Source: JAXDJJ01 sp034665745
GTDB taxonomy: Bacteria > Actinomycetota > CADDZG01 > WHSQ01
NCBI GenBank assembly: GCA_034665745.1
Contig: JAXDJJ010000018.1
Span: 1-38,417 of the forward strand
Direction: 5' to 3'
Length of the DNA: 38,417 nt
Both the position numbers and the translations under genes were made by a program. Of the stretch, positions 15,817-24,054 are shown one piece after another (position 1 is the stretch's first letter; the number at the start of each line of letters is the position of its first letter). Under the pieces are notes generated by a model. That model was given only the letters and a program-made list of their open reading frames with translations. It searched no databases and was not told where the DNA came from.

Positions 15817-16254
15817 ATGGTGCATCGCGCGCGCTGGAGTGTGGCAGTCATTCTGATCCTTGGAGCCCTGATCCTGGGTGCTTGTAGCGAGGATGGGGAC
15901 GGAGACGGCCCCAAGGTCGAGCTTCAAGAGTTCTCTGTGAGCGTAAACCCGTCGTCTGGTGCCGCTGGATCGACGACCTTTTCCGTAGAGAACGTAGGCG
16001 GCGTCACTCACGAGTTCGTCGTGGTGAAGACCGATCTGGACGAGGCATCTCTACCGACCACGGATGACGGCTCGGTGGATGAGGCCGGTGCTGGGATCGA
16101 AGCCGTCGATGAGATCGAAGACATCGAGCCAGGCAGTTCGCCGACGCTTACGGTGGACCTCGATGCCGGCACCTACGTGCTGTTCTGCAATGTTGTCGAC
16201 GGCACTCAGGTTCACTATCAGTCGGGGATGCACACGACCTTCACAGTCGAGTAG
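15817..16254 (+). CDS. Cupredoxin-like lipoprotein
   Basis: A 145-residue secreted lipoprotein. The signal peptide ends in LILGAC (lipidated C23), followed by an acidic linker. The domain has the features of a type 1 copper protein: H65 in GVTHEFVVV, then C124 in YVLFCNVVDG, H133 and M138, the spacing of plastocyanin/azurin-like ligands. It would sit on the outer face of the membrane and carry electrons or copper. An insertion of acidic residues (about 73-105) is longer than usual. GGCAGGAG precedes the ATG. The next gene follows after six bases, so they may share a transcript. Confidence 0.88.
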   Translation: MVHRARWSVAVILILGALILGACSEDGDGDGPKVELQEFSVSVNPSSGAAGSTTFSVENVGGVTHEFVVVKTDLDEASLPTTDDGSVDEAGAGIEAVDEIEDIEPGSSPTLTVDLDAGTYVLFCNVVDGTQVHYQSGMHTTFTVE

Positions 16255-16260
16255 TCCACT

Positions 16261-17274
16261 GTGGCAGCGATCTCTGCTTCGATCGAACGCGTCGCTAACG
16301 AGTCCAACTTCTCCGGAGTCGTGCGCATCGCCCTGTCCGGCTCTCTGTTGTTCGAAGGTGTGTGGGGACTCGCCGATCGGGCCCACAAGATCCCGAACTC
16401 GATCGAGACCCAGTTCGGCATCGCAAGCGCGGTGAAAGGGTTCACGGCCCTCGCTGTCATGTCGCTGGTAACTGATGGCGCTCTCACCCTTGGCTCGTCG
16501 GTGCGCGACATCCTTGGAGACGAGCTCAAAGACATCGACCCCGCGGTGACGGTCGGTCACCTCTTGTCGCACACGTCCGGGATCGGGGATTACTTGGATG
16601 AGGGAACCGTCAGCGACGTCAGCGATTACGTCATGCCCGTGCCGGTGCATGAACTTGCGACCACCAAGGACTACCTCGCCGCGTTGCGCGGCCATCCGAT
16701 GAAGTTCACCCCCGGCGAGCGCTTCGAGTATTGCAATGGTGGCTACGTCGTCCTTGCTCTCGTCATCGAGGCAGTTACAGGGTCGACCTTCCACGAAGTA
16801 GTGGCGGAGCGCGTCTTCGTTCCGGCCGGGATGTCATCCACCGCGTTCCTTCGGATGGATGAATTGCCGGGGGCCGCGGCCCTCGGTTACCTGGCGACAG
16901 ACGGACTGCGTACGAATCAGCTTCATCTTCCGGTGCGGGGTTCCGGTGACGGGGGTGCGTATTCGACGATCGACGACCTGTCCAGGTTCTGGGCCGCACT
17001 CTTCACCGACAAGATCCTTCCGGCAGCCGTCGTCACCGAGATGACGCGACCTCGCCACGATGTGCCAACCGAATCGAAGCGATATGGGCTTGGATTCTGG
17101 CTGCGCCAAGACCGCCCCACCGTGATGCTCGAGGGCTACGACGCAGGCGTGTCGTTCCGGTCTGCCTATGACCCCGGGTCCGAGTTCCTCTACACGGTCA
17201 TATCGAACACCTCCGATGGGGCGTGGCCGCTCGTGAAACAGCTCGACGAGAGGCTCCCGGACCTGGTCGCGTAG
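16261..17274 (+). CDS. Serine hydrolase, class C beta-lactamase/DD-peptidase fold
   Basis: A 337-residue beta-lactamase-family protein with the catalytic SxxK at S56-K59 (FGIASAVKGFTALAVMSL), HLLSHTSGIGDYL, and the YxN element at Y157-N159 (ERFEYCNGGYVVL). The third motif is less clear; YDAGVSF may fill the usual HxG position. There is no signal peptide, so it probably acts in the cytoplasm as an esterase or peptidase rather than a beta-lactamase. The GTG at 16261 lacks an obvious ribosome binding site, so translation may depend on the upstream lipoprotein gene. Confidence 0.88.
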   Translation: MAAISASIERVANESNFSGVVRIALSGSLLFEGVWGLADRAHKIPNSIETQFGIASAVKGFTALAVMSLVTDGALTLGSSVRDILGDELKDIDPAVTVGHLLSHTSGIGDYLDEGTVSDVSDYVMPVPVHELATTKDYLAALRGHPMKFTPGERFEYCNGGYVVLALVIEAVTGSTFHEVVAERVFVPAGMSSTAFLRMDELPGAAALGYLATDGLRTNQLHLPVRGSGDGGAYSTIDDLSRFWAALFTDKILPAAVVTEMTRPRHDVPTESKRYGLGFWLRQDRPTVMLEGYDAGVSFRSAYDPGSEFLYTVISNTSDGAWPLVKQLDERLPDLVA

Positions 17275-17283
17275 CGACGCATC

Positions 17284-17311
17284 CGATGAGTTTCGCCTGT
17301 TGGTCGGGTCT
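17284..17311 (+). promoter_or_regulatory. ECF-type promoter, copy 2 (STAS gene)
   Basis: CGATGAGTTT at 17284-17293 is followed after 13 bases by GGTCT (17307-17311). The ATG of the STAS gene is only nine bases past the GGTC core, so the transcript is probably leaderless. It would read against the 3' end of the sigma gene. Confidence 0.7.
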
Positions 17312-17319
17312 CTATCTAG

Positions 17320-17598
17320 ATGACACAGATAGGGCGCCCGACCATCGTGGTTTGTGATGTGGGAGCGCTGCAGGATCCCGACGCGCTCACCCTCGACATG
17401 TTGGGGCGGGTGCAGCTCATCGCGCGGCGATTCGGATGCGAGGTCCGGTTCCGCCACGCCTGCGAAGAGCTTCAAGAGCTGATCGAGTTCGCGGGGTTGA
17501 GTGAAGTTCTAGCTCTCGAGTCGAGGGGGCAGACCGAAGAGGGGGAACAGGTGGGCGGTATCGAGGAAGAACGTGATCCCGACGATCTGCCCCCCTGA
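17320..17598 (+). CDS. STAS-domain protein (anti-sigma-antagonist-like)
   Basis: A 92-residue protein with a partial STAS fold: strand PTIVVCDVGALQDPDALTLD, helix LGRVQLIARRFG, strand EVRFRH, helix ACEELQELIEFAGL. The tail is acidic and Gln/Glu-rich. The Ser/Thr normally phosphorylated in SpoIIAA-type proteins is not evident, and its position is taken by DPDALTLD. The last 30 codons are antisense to the C-terminal codons of the sigma gene. From memory, such STAS genes recur next to SigG-type sigma genes in Actinomycetota. Whether it acts on the sigma factor is inference. Confidence 0.8.
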   Translation: MTQIGRPTIVVCDVGALQDPDALTLDMLGRVQLIARRFGCEVRFRHACEELQELIEFAGLSEVLALESRGQTEEGEQVGGIEEERDPDDLPP

Positions 17599-18513
17599 GA
17601 TCTCGAGGACCTGGAGCGACCACGGTTCGAGACCGCCGTCCGGCGACGGCTTGTACTGCCCGAACGCCGGTGCTCCGTTCGCAACTGTCGGCACCAAGCG
17701 AGAGCCCTCGCACGCGTAACCCTGACCAAGGCACCACTTGACGATGTCTTCGTGCGTCTGCAGCCACAGGTCGAAGGGCGGCATGTTCCAGGTGGCGTCT
17801 TCGTGGAGCAGCGACGTCAGAGAATCCATGTCGTAGCGCTCGAATGCATCGACATAACGGTCCAGTAGTGCCCTCTGCTCGTCGTCCATCGGCGCAGCCT
17901 GATCCGTTGACGAAACTTCGCCGATCGAAGCGCGCGCCCTCTGCAGAGCGCTGTTAACCGACGCGACGGACGTGTCCAACAGTTCGGCCACCTCTTGGGC
18001 TTTCCAACGCAGAACCTCGCGCAGGATCAAGACCGCGCGCTGCTGCGGCGGCAGGTGTTGGAGGGCAGCGATGAACGCGAGGCGGATCGAGTCCCGCAGC
18101 TCCGCGACTTCTGCAGGGTCCCCGCCCGACGGTGTCACCCGGCCATCTGGGATCGGTTCGATCCATGTGACCTCTGCGAGAGGATCGGGCAGTGGGGTGT
18201 CGGCGGACTGTGCCGGTCCGAGGTCCATGGGCCGTGCTCGCCGTTGGCTGCTCCCCAGCATGTCGAGACACACGTTCGTCGTGATCCGATAGAGCCACGA
18301 TCGCATCGCAGACCGGCCTTCGAAATCGTCGAAACTCCTCCACGCCCGTAGCAACGCGTCTTGCACCGCGTCTTCTGCCTCGAAGGTCGACCCCAGCATC
18401 CGGTACGCATATGCGGTCAATTCGGGCCGATGGTGCTCGAGTTGTTTCTCTAGTTCGGGCGAACCGGCGGCTGGAAGCTCCTGGATGTGATCGTCTGTTA
18501 TCAGGTCGGTCAT
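17509..18513 (-). CDS. ECF sigma factor with SnoaL-like C-terminal domain (SigG/SigJ type)
   Basis: A 334-residue sigma-70-family factor. Region 2 is LTAYAYRMLGSTFEAEDAVQ, then FEGRSAMRSWLYRITTNVC. Region 4 is LPPQQRAVLILREVLRWKAQ, then EVAELLDTSVASVNSALQRA. A SnoaL-like domain (about residues 205-330, LLDRYVDAFERYDMDSLTSL to the end) replaces a separate anti-sigma factor and in related ECF groups modulates activity. ATG 18513 has AGGG eight bases upstream; GTG 18519 is the alternative. It diverges from drrAB. Three nearby copies of a bipartite promoter suggest its targets. Confidence 0.93.
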   Translation of the reverse strand: MTDLITDDHIQELPAAGSPELEKQLEHHRPELTAYAYRMLGSTFEAEDAVQDALLRAWRSFDDFEGRSAMRSWLYRITTNVCLDMLGSSQRRARPMDLGPAQSADTPLPDPLAEVTWIEPIPDGRVTPSGGDPAEVAELRDSIRLAFIAALQHLPPQQRAVLILREVLRWKAQEVAELLDTSVASVNSALQRARASIGEVSSTDQAAPMDDEQRALLDRYVDAFERYDMDSLTSLLHEDATWNMPPFDLWLQTHEDIVKWCLGQGYACEGSRLVPTVANGAPAFGQYKPSPDGGLEPWSLQVLEISGGQIVGITFFLDTAHLFPLFGLPPRLES

Positions 18514-18562
18514 GGTCACAACCCTATGACGGCTCTCCTACAGAAAAATGAGCGTTATGAAG

Positions 18563-18590
18563 CGATGAGTTTCTGAGACACCCTTCGTCT
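18563..18590 (+). promoter_or_regulatory. ECF-type promoter, copy 3 (drrAB-DHFR operon)
   Basis: CGATGAGTTT at 18563-18572 is followed after 13 bases by CGTCT (18586-18590), 44 bases before the GTG of the ABC ATPase gene. Downstream, the 8-mer AGCAAATC is repeated in tandem (18605-18620) just before the AGGAGGAG ribosome binding site. Confidence 0.75.
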
Positions 18591-18634
18591 TAACTAATAG
18601 ATCGAGCAAATCAGCAAATCAGGAGGAGATCGAC

Positions 18635-19639
18635 GTGACTTACATGATCCGAACAGAGGGCCTGGTCAAACGCTACGGGGACGTAGTGGCGCTCGACGGC
18701 CTCGATCTCGTGGTCCCCAAAGGCACGATCTTGGGGCTGCTGGGACCGAACGGTGCCGGCAAGACCACCGCGGTACGGATCCTGTGCACGCTGCTGGATC
18801 CAGATGAAGGAATGGTTGAGGTAGCCGGGCTCGACGTTCGGGCAGACCCCGACAAGGTGCGCGAGCGCATCGGCCTATCGGGGCAAGCAGCCGCCGTTGA
18901 CGAGCACCTGACCGGTTACGAGAACCTCGACATGGTCGGCCGCCTGTACCACCTCGGGAAACAAGCATCCAAGCAGCGCGCGCGCGAGCTCCTCGACCAA
19001 TTCGATCTGGACGAGGCGGGCGACCGGCCCACGAAGACTTATTCGGGCGGTATGCGGCGGCGTCTCGACCTCGCGGCGGCCCTCGTTGCCAGGCCCGAGG
19101 TCGTTTTCCTCGACGAGCCGACGACGGGCCTCGACCCAAGAAGCAGGTCGCAGATGTGGGACACGGTTCAGACCCTTGTGCGTGAAGGCGCAACGGTTCT
19201 CTTGACCACCCAGTACATGGAGGAAGCCGATCGCCTGTGCGACGACATCGTGGTGATCGACAAGGGCAAGAAGATCGCGCACGGAACCGCCGACCAGCTC
19301 AAGACCCAGATCGGGGGCGAGCGTGTCGAGCTGATCGTCACGAACTCGGCCGACACCGACAAAGCTCGGACCGTCCTCGAGTCGCTGTCTGTCGGAGAGA
19401 TCCAGACCGACGAACAGACCCGGAAACTGACGGCTGCCGTGAGCGGGGGGGCCGACATCCTCGGGAAGTTGCTCGTGAAGCTCGCCGAGCAGAACGTGTC
19501 GGTCGTCGACGTTGGACTTCGACGCCCGACCTTGGACGACGTATTCCTGTCGTTGACCGGTCACGCGACCGAAGACGGAGCCGGGGATGCATCCGGCACC
19601 GAAGCGGTCGACGTTCGTGAGAAGGAGGCGGTTCGATGA
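18635..19639 (+). CDS. DrrA-type ABC exporter ATPase
   Basis: A 334-residue ATPase of the daunorubicin-resistance DrrA group. It has Walker A GPNGAGKT at 37-44, signature YSGGMRRRLDLAAAL, Walker B VVFLDEPTTGLDPRSR, and a C-terminal extension (TLDDVFLSLTGH) typical of this group. It drives efflux of hydrophobic drugs or lipids with the permease encoded next. The GTG at 18635 follows AGGAGGAG at ideal spacing. The end overlaps the permease start as ATGA. An ECF-type promoter lies directly upstream, so drug efflux may be part of the sigma factor's response. Confidence 0.95.
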   Translation: MTYMIRTEGLVKRYGDVVALDGLDLVVPKGTILGLLGPNGAGKTTAVRILCTLLDPDEGMVEVAGLDVRADPDKVRERIGLSGQAAAVDEHLTGYENLDMVGRLYHLGKQASKQRARELLDQFDLDEAGDRPTKTYSGGMRRRLDLAAALVARPEVVFLDEPTTGLDPRSRSQMWDTVQTLVREGATVLLTTQYMEEADRLCDDIVVIDKGKKIAHGTADQLKTQIGGERVELIVTNSADTDKARTVLESLSVGEIQTDEQTRKLTAAVSGGADILGKLLVKLAEQNVSVVDVGLRRPTLDDVFLSLTGHATEDGAGDASGTEAVDVREKEAVR

Positions 19640-20436
19640 GCACTCTTGCTCTCGCGTTCGCGGATGGCGCAGTGGTTGCCAAGCGCAACCTCATCAAGAT
19701 CAAGCGCATCCCCGAACTGCTGATCTGGACGACCATGTCGCCGATCATGTTCGTGTTGCTGTTCGGTTACGTGTTCGGTAGCTCGATCGACATCCCGGGG
19801 TCGAACTACCGCGAGTACCTGATCGCCGGTGTGTTCGCCCAGACGGTGATGTTCGGCGCCACCGGAACCGGCGCGGGCATGGCCGAGGACATGACGAAGG
19901 GGATCATCGACCGCTTCAGGTCTCTCCCGATGGCGCGGTCGGCCGTGCTGTTCGGCCGTACCGGCAGCGACATCCTGTACAACTCCATCTCGGTGCTCGT
20001 CATGTCTCTCACCGGATTGCTCGTCGGCTGGCGTATCAGGACCAACTTCTTCAGCGCCCTTACAGGCTTCTTGCTTCTCCTACTGTTCGCGTACGCGATC
20101 TCGTGGGTCATGGCCTGGGTGGGGTTGAAAGTGCCGAGTGTCGAGGTCGTTCAGAACGCATCGTTCATGTTCATCTTCCCGTTGACCTTTGTCGCTAACA
20201 CGTTCGTGCGTAGCGAACTGCTGCCCGGTCCGTTGAAGGCGTTCGCGGAGTGGAACCCTGTGTCTGCGGTGGCGCAAGCTGCTCGTGAGGCGTTCGGCAA
20301 TACGGGGAACCTGCCGCCGCCTGAAGCGTGGTCGTTGCAGAATCCGGTCATCTACACGTTGATCTGGGTCGGGATCATCCTGGCGATCTTCATCCCGCTT
20401 TCCGTTCGGCAGTACGAGAAAGCAACGCGCAAGTAA
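19636..20436 (+). CDS. DrrB-type ABC exporter permease
   Basis: A 266-residue ABC-2 type permease with six predicted membrane helices and the ABC-2 features GVFAQTVMFGATGTGAGMAE, DRFRSLPMARSAVLFGRTGSD and FPLTFVANTFVRSELLPGPL. It pairs with the DrrA-type ATPase. Its ATG overlaps the upstream stop, and its own TAA overlaps the next ATG (TAATG), so three genes are translationally linked. Substrate unknown. Confidence 0.95.
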   Translation: MSTLALAFADGAVVAKRNLIKIKRIPELLIWTTMSPIMFVLLFGYVFGSSIDIPGSNYREYLIAGVFAQTVMFGATGTGAGMAEDMTKGIIDRFRSLPMARSAVLFGRTGSDILYNSISVLVMSLTGLLVGWRIRTNFFSALTGFLLLLLFAYAISWVMAWVGLKVPSVEVVQNASFMFIFPLTFVANTFVRSELLPGPLKAFAEWNPVSAVAQAAREAFGNTGNLPPPEAWSLQNPVIYTLIWVGIILAIFIPLSVRQYEKATRK

Positions 20437-21005
20437 TGGGTGGTGACGTCGTCTTGGAGATGTCGATCTCCTTGGATGGATTCGTTGCAGGGCCGAAGAA
20501 CGAGATCGATCCCTTGCACGATTGGCTCATCAAACCCAAGAAGGACGAGGACCTGGAGTTGCTCGCCGAATCGTTGGATGCGAACGGCGCCGTCATCATG
20601 GGTCGCAACACGTTCAACCTGATCGATGGTCCCAAAGGGTGGCTTGCCCCGGACGGGACCCCTTTCACCTTGCCGGTGTTCGTATTGACGCACGAGACCC
20701 GGCCCCCCGAAACGAAGGGACAGACGCCATTCACCTACGTTGACGATCCCACCAAAGCTCTGGAGTTGGCGAGGTCTGCAGCCGGTGACAAGAACGTCTC
20801 GTTGATGGGGGCCGCTACCGGTCAGCACTACCTCAACTCTGGTCTCGTTGACGAGCTACGGATTCACATCGCGCCGGTCTTGCTCGGCGAAGGCATCAGC
20901 TTGTTCGATCGGCTCGGCAGCGACCACATCACACTGGAACCAACCCGGGTGATCGAGTCTCCTGCAGTGACGCACGTCTACTATCGAGTCATCAACGACG
21001 ACTGA
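20436..21005 (+). CDS. DHFR-fold (RibD C-terminal domain) family protein
   Basis: A 189-residue protein with the family opening VVLEMSISLDGFVAGPKNEI, then NGAVIMGRNTFNLIDG, LMGAATGQHYLNSGLVDEL and IAPVLLGEGISLFDRL. It resembles the gene at 10929 in layout but is clearly divergent. It probably binds NADPH. The start at 20436 shares one base with the upstream stop. It is the third gene of the drrAB operon and so is probably under the ECF-type promoter. Its stop is one base from the stop of the opposing DUF983 gene. Confidence 0.9.
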   Translation: MGGDVVLEMSISLDGFVAGPKNEIDPLHDWLIKPKKDEDLELLAESLDANGAVIMGRNTFNLIDGPKGWLAPDGTPFTLPVFVLTHETRPPETKGQTPFTYVDDPTKALELARSAAGDKNVSLMGAATGQHYLNSGLVDELRIHIAPVLLGEGISLFDRLGSDHITLEPTRVIESPAVTHVYYRVINDD

Positions 21006-21006
21006 A

Positions 21007-21387
21007 TCAGTCGGGCAGGTTCCTCGTCCGCTCCTTGGGATCGAAGTGAAGGTGTAGGGCCATCCACAAGGTCCGAGAGTAGGGCAGCAGGATGAATGGA
21101 AGCAACGCGTTCGTGCCCAGTCCGATGATCCACACCATCGTCCATGGCACATCGGGTGCGGTTGCAACGACCGTTCCGAGGATGAGGATCGCAACCCAGA
21201 TCTCGACGAATGCGATGTTGACCGCGATGGCCCCCGTCCAGTAACCGGGCTCGCGTTCGAATCTGAATCCGCACTCGGCGCAGCGATCGTTCAAACGAAG
21301 GTACGAACCGAAGACCTTCCCGCGGCCGCAGTTCGGGCACCGTTTGCGGAGTCCCCTGCTGATCGCTTCACCGGCGGTCGTGGTCAT
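21007..21387 (-). CDS. DUF983 family zinc-ribbon membrane protein
   Basis: A 126-residue protein with an N-terminal zinc ribbon (RCPNCGRGKVFGSYLRLNDR, then CAECGFRFEREPGYW) and two membrane helices (about 53-72 and 80-100). This is the DUF983 pattern. The family is common in bacteria and has no fixed function. ATG 21387 lies four bases after the nhaA stop, so the two genes form an operon. Codons further upstream in this frame belong to nhaA sequence. Confidence 0.9.
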   Translation of the reverse strand: MTTTAGEAISRGLRKRCPNCGRGKVFGSYLRLNDRCAECGFRFEREPGYWTGAIAVNIAFVEIWVAILILGTVVATAPDVPWTMVWIIGLGTNALLPFILLPYSRTLWMALHLHFDPKERTRNLPD

Positions 21388-21391
21388 TGGG

Positions 21392-22552
21392 TCAGTCTTC
21401 CGCACTCTTGGGAGTCGCACGCCACAGGATCCCGATGCCGAGCCCGGCGGCGACCAGCGACCCGAGGAAGACCGCGGCCTTCGAGGTCTCGGTCAGAGCC
21501 GGATCATCGAACGCCAGATCGGTGATGAAGATCGACACCGTGAATCCGATACCCGCGACCGCTGCCGCGCCGAGCATCTGGAGCCAACCCACCCCCCTGG
21601 GTAGCCGAGCCAGTCCGGTCTTTACGGCCACCCACGAGAACAGGAAGATCCCAGCCAGTTTTCCGACCACAAGACCGAGGATCACCCCGCGTCCGGCACT
21701 ACTAGTGATCGAAGAATCGAAGACGCCGCCATCGATCACCACACCCGCGTTGGCAAGAGCGAACAACGGAACGATCGCGAAGGTCGACCACGGGTGCAGT
21801 CTGTCCTCCAAGCTTCGAGTGTCCTTGGCTCGACCGATCGGCATGATCAACGCGATCACTACCCCCGCGATCGTTGGATGGATGCCCGCGTACATCGCGC
21901 ATACCCATAGCGCGCAGCCACCTGCCATGAAGAGTCCTTGGTGAGATGCTTCTCTCCGTGCGACAAGCGCGAGCAAGATCGTGATGGTTCCGGCGATGAC
22001 GAGCCACAGGGTGTTCAGGGCCTGGGAGTAATAAACGGCGATGACGACGATGGCCCCGATGTCGTCAACGATGGCAAGCGCTAGCAGGAAGACCTTGAGT
22101 CCCGACGGCACGCGCGTCCCGAGGAACGAGACGACCGCGACCGCGAAGGCGATATCGGTCGCGATGGGTATCCCCCAGCCGCGCACCGAGGACGTACCTG
22201 CGTTCAGTGCCAGATAGATGACGGCGGGAAGCACCATCCCTCCGGCAGCAGCCACGATGGGTAGTGAGGCGCTTCGCTTCGAGCTGAGCTCGCCCGACAC
22301 CAACTCTCTCTTGATCTCGAGCCCGATGACCAGGAAGAAGACGGTCATCAACACTTCGTTGACGACATGTCTGAGGTCCTGAACGTGACCGTTCAACGAC
22401 AAGAGGTCCGGTAGCTCTGTGCGCCACAGCGACTCGTAAGACGGGGCTAAGGGTGAGTTCACCCACACAACCGCCACCACGACTGCAAGACCCAGCAACT
22501 TAGCCCCGGCGTTCTCGGCGTCGATGAATCGCCGCCACGCGCTGAGGATCAT
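21392..22552 (-). CDS. nhaA: NhaA-type Na+/H+ antiporter
   Basis: A 386-residue antiporter, close to the usual length, that exchanges sodium for protons across the inner membrane. Conserved segments include FFLVIGLEIKRELVSGEL, WGIPIATDIAFAVAVVSFLG (the aspartate equivalent to D133) and ALAIVDDIGAIVVIAVYY (the D163-D164 pair of Escherichia coli NhaA). All ion-binding aspartates are therefore present. AGGAA lies before the ATG at 22552. It is followed at once by DUF983. Confidence 0.97.
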   Translation of the reverse strand: MILSAWRRFIDAENAGAKLLGLAVVVAVVWVNSPLAPSYESLWRTELPDLLSLNGHVQDLRHVVNEVLMTVFFLVIGLEIKRELVSGELSSKRSASLPIVAAAGGMVLPAVIYLALNAGTSSVRGWGIPIATDIAFAVAVVSFLGTRVPSGLKVFLLALAIVDDIGAIVVIAVYYSQALNTLWLVIAGTITILLALVARREASHQGLFMAGGCALWVCAMYAGIHPTIAGVVIALIMPIGRAKDTRSLEDRLHPWSTFAIVPLFALANAGVVIDGGVFDSSITSSAGRGVILGLVVGKLAGIFLFSWVAVKTGLARLPRGVGWLQMLGAAAVAGIGFTVSIFITDLAFDDPALTETSKAAVFLGSLVAAGLGIGILWRATPKSAED

Positions 22553-22571
22553 CTGTGGTTCCTAGCAGATG

Positions 22572-23468
22572 CTACGGGCGCTCGATCAGTCCTCCCAAAG
22601 ACAACGTGCAATCGCATTCAGCTTGTCCCAACAACGGCAGGCCGAATGATTCTTCGACGGTTCGCAGGACGGAATAGAGCGAGAGGTAGTCATCCGCGAC
22701 GAAACTTCTTCTTGCTGCCGACCCTGCGACCACGGTCGCGATGTGTCCTCCCGCAGCGTTCGTGCAGCACCCGTCTGTGGTGGCCCCTTCATCGAAGGTG
22801 ATGATGACGATGCTGCGGTCACCCATCGCGGTGTCCAACGGTTCAACGACGCTCTCGAGCCACGCGTCGCCTTCCTCCTGCGCGCAGTCGTGCATCGAGT
22901 GGCACAGGTTCGGCGAGATCCAGATGAAGCGCGGAAGCTCGCCGGCTCGTTCGTCACGCGTTAGCTCGTCCAACGGCACCACGCTCGAACACCGACCTGG
23001 GTCATCCCGCACCGAATCGAAATAGATGAATGGGTTGTGACGAACGGCGTATCCACCAGCGTCCGTTGTGTAGCACGGAGCCGGCATGTCTTCGATGTAT
23101 GCCTTCCATGACACGCCTGCCTCTTCGAGCTGGTCGACGAGGTTGGGCGCGTCGAGGAAACAGTCGGTGCAGTCGGACGCGATGCCGTGTGTTTCTCCAC
23201 TGATCAACGCCAGGTAGTTGGGCAGGGAAGGACGGGAGATACCGAACATCTGGTCGGCTTGCGCGTATCCCTTCGCGAGTCCGTTCAAGTAGGGCATCGA
23301 AGGACTGCCGATGATCTGGTCGTACTCCTCGTTCTCCAGCACGATGATCGCGATGTGGTCGAGCTTCGGAGTCTGGACGTGTACGCCTGGCTCCGCATTC
23401 GGCGCCACAGGTGAACTGCATGCTCCGAGCACGGCGACAGCGATGAGTCCGAGGCTCGTTCGTGCCAT
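22572..23468 (-). CDS. Lipoprotein phosphoesterase (acid phosphatase AcpA/phospholipase C superfamily)
   Basis: A 298-residue secreted lipoprotein with signal MARTSLGLIAVAVLGAC (lipidated C17). The domain carries the family motifs HIAIIVLENEEYDQIIG, RPSLPNYLALISGETHG, WISPNLCHSMHDC and IVIITFDEGATTDG. These residues bind the metals and form the active site of PF04185 phosphoesterases. Several cysteines (SDCTDCF, GCCTN, ECDC) suggest disulphides outside the cell. It diverges from the esterase gene with 25 bp between starts and no ribosome binding site, so it is probably leaderless. Confidence 0.9.
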   Translation of the reverse strand: MARTSLGLIAVAVLGACSSPVAPNAEPGVHVQTPKLDHIAIIVLENEEYDQIIGSPSMPYLNGLAKGYAQADQMFGISRPSLPNYLALISGETHGIASDCTDCFLDAPNLVDQLEEAGVSWKAYIEDMPAPCYTTDAGGYAVRHNPFIYFDSVRDDPGRCSSVVPLDELTRDERAGELPRFIWISPNLCHSMHDCAQEEGDAWLESVVEPLDTAMGDRSIVIITFDEGATTDGCCTNAAGGHIATVVAGSAARRSFVADDYLSLYSVLRTVEESFGLPLLGQAECDCTLSLGGLIERP

Positions 23469-23493
23469 GAGGACGACAGCCTAGGCTCGGGAG

Positions 23494-24054
23494 ATGCCTG
23501 AGCTCGAGTTCGTTCACCGGTACGAACCGGGAGCCGACGACCTCACTATCCTTGCGCTGCACGGCACCGGCGGCGACGAGAACGATCTTCTTCCGCTGGC
23601 GAGGATGCTGCATCCCACCGCCAACGTCTTGAGTCCCAGAGGACAGGTCCTCGAAGGTGGCATGCCGCGCTTCTTCCGCAGGCTTGCGATGGGGGTTTTC
23701 GACGTCGAGGACCTCAAAGTCCGCTCCGTCGAGCTGGTCCGCTTCGTCGACGCCGCGGCCGAGGCCTACGGTTTCAGGCGAGATCTCGTCGTTGCGGTTG
23801 GTTACTCCAACGGAGCGAACATCGCCGGCAGCATCCTGTTGCTGGAGCCGAAGGCGTTCGCGGGGGCCGCATTGCTGCATGCGATGAAGCCGTTCGAGGT
23901 GGACCCGCTTCCCACGCTCGAGGGCACGCCGATCTTTCTTTCCGGCGGTCAGCGAGATCAGATGATCCCGGCCGACCAGACCGTGGCCCTGAAGGAGATG
24001 CTCGGATCAGCCGGCGCGGACCTCACCATGTACTTGGGCCCCCGGCGGCCATGA
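23494..24054 (+). CDS. Phospholipase/carboxylesterase-type alpha/beta hydrolase, frameshifted near its end
   Basis: The frame gives 186 residues with the oxyanion segment ILALHGTGGDENDLLPLARM, nucleophile S105 in AVGYSNGANIAG and acid D155 in LSGGQRDQMIP. It then ends LGPRRP without the catalytic histidine. Removing one C from the five-C run at 24039-24043 restores the normal ending GPGGHELTHPEVEAVRGW, with His186, and a stop at 24113-24115 (206 residues). So this is either a true recent frameshift that inactivates the enzyme or a sequencing error in a GGGCCCCCGG tract. Confidence 0.9.
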   Translation: MPELEFVHRYEPGADDLTILALHGTGGDENDLLPLARMLHPTANVLSPRGQVLEGGMPRFFRRLAMGVFDVEDLKVRSVELVRFVDAAAEAYGFRRDLVVAVGYSNGANIAGSILLLEPKAFAGAALLHAMKPFEVDPLPTLEGTPIFLSGGQRDQMIPADQTVALKEMLGSAGADLTMYLGPRRP

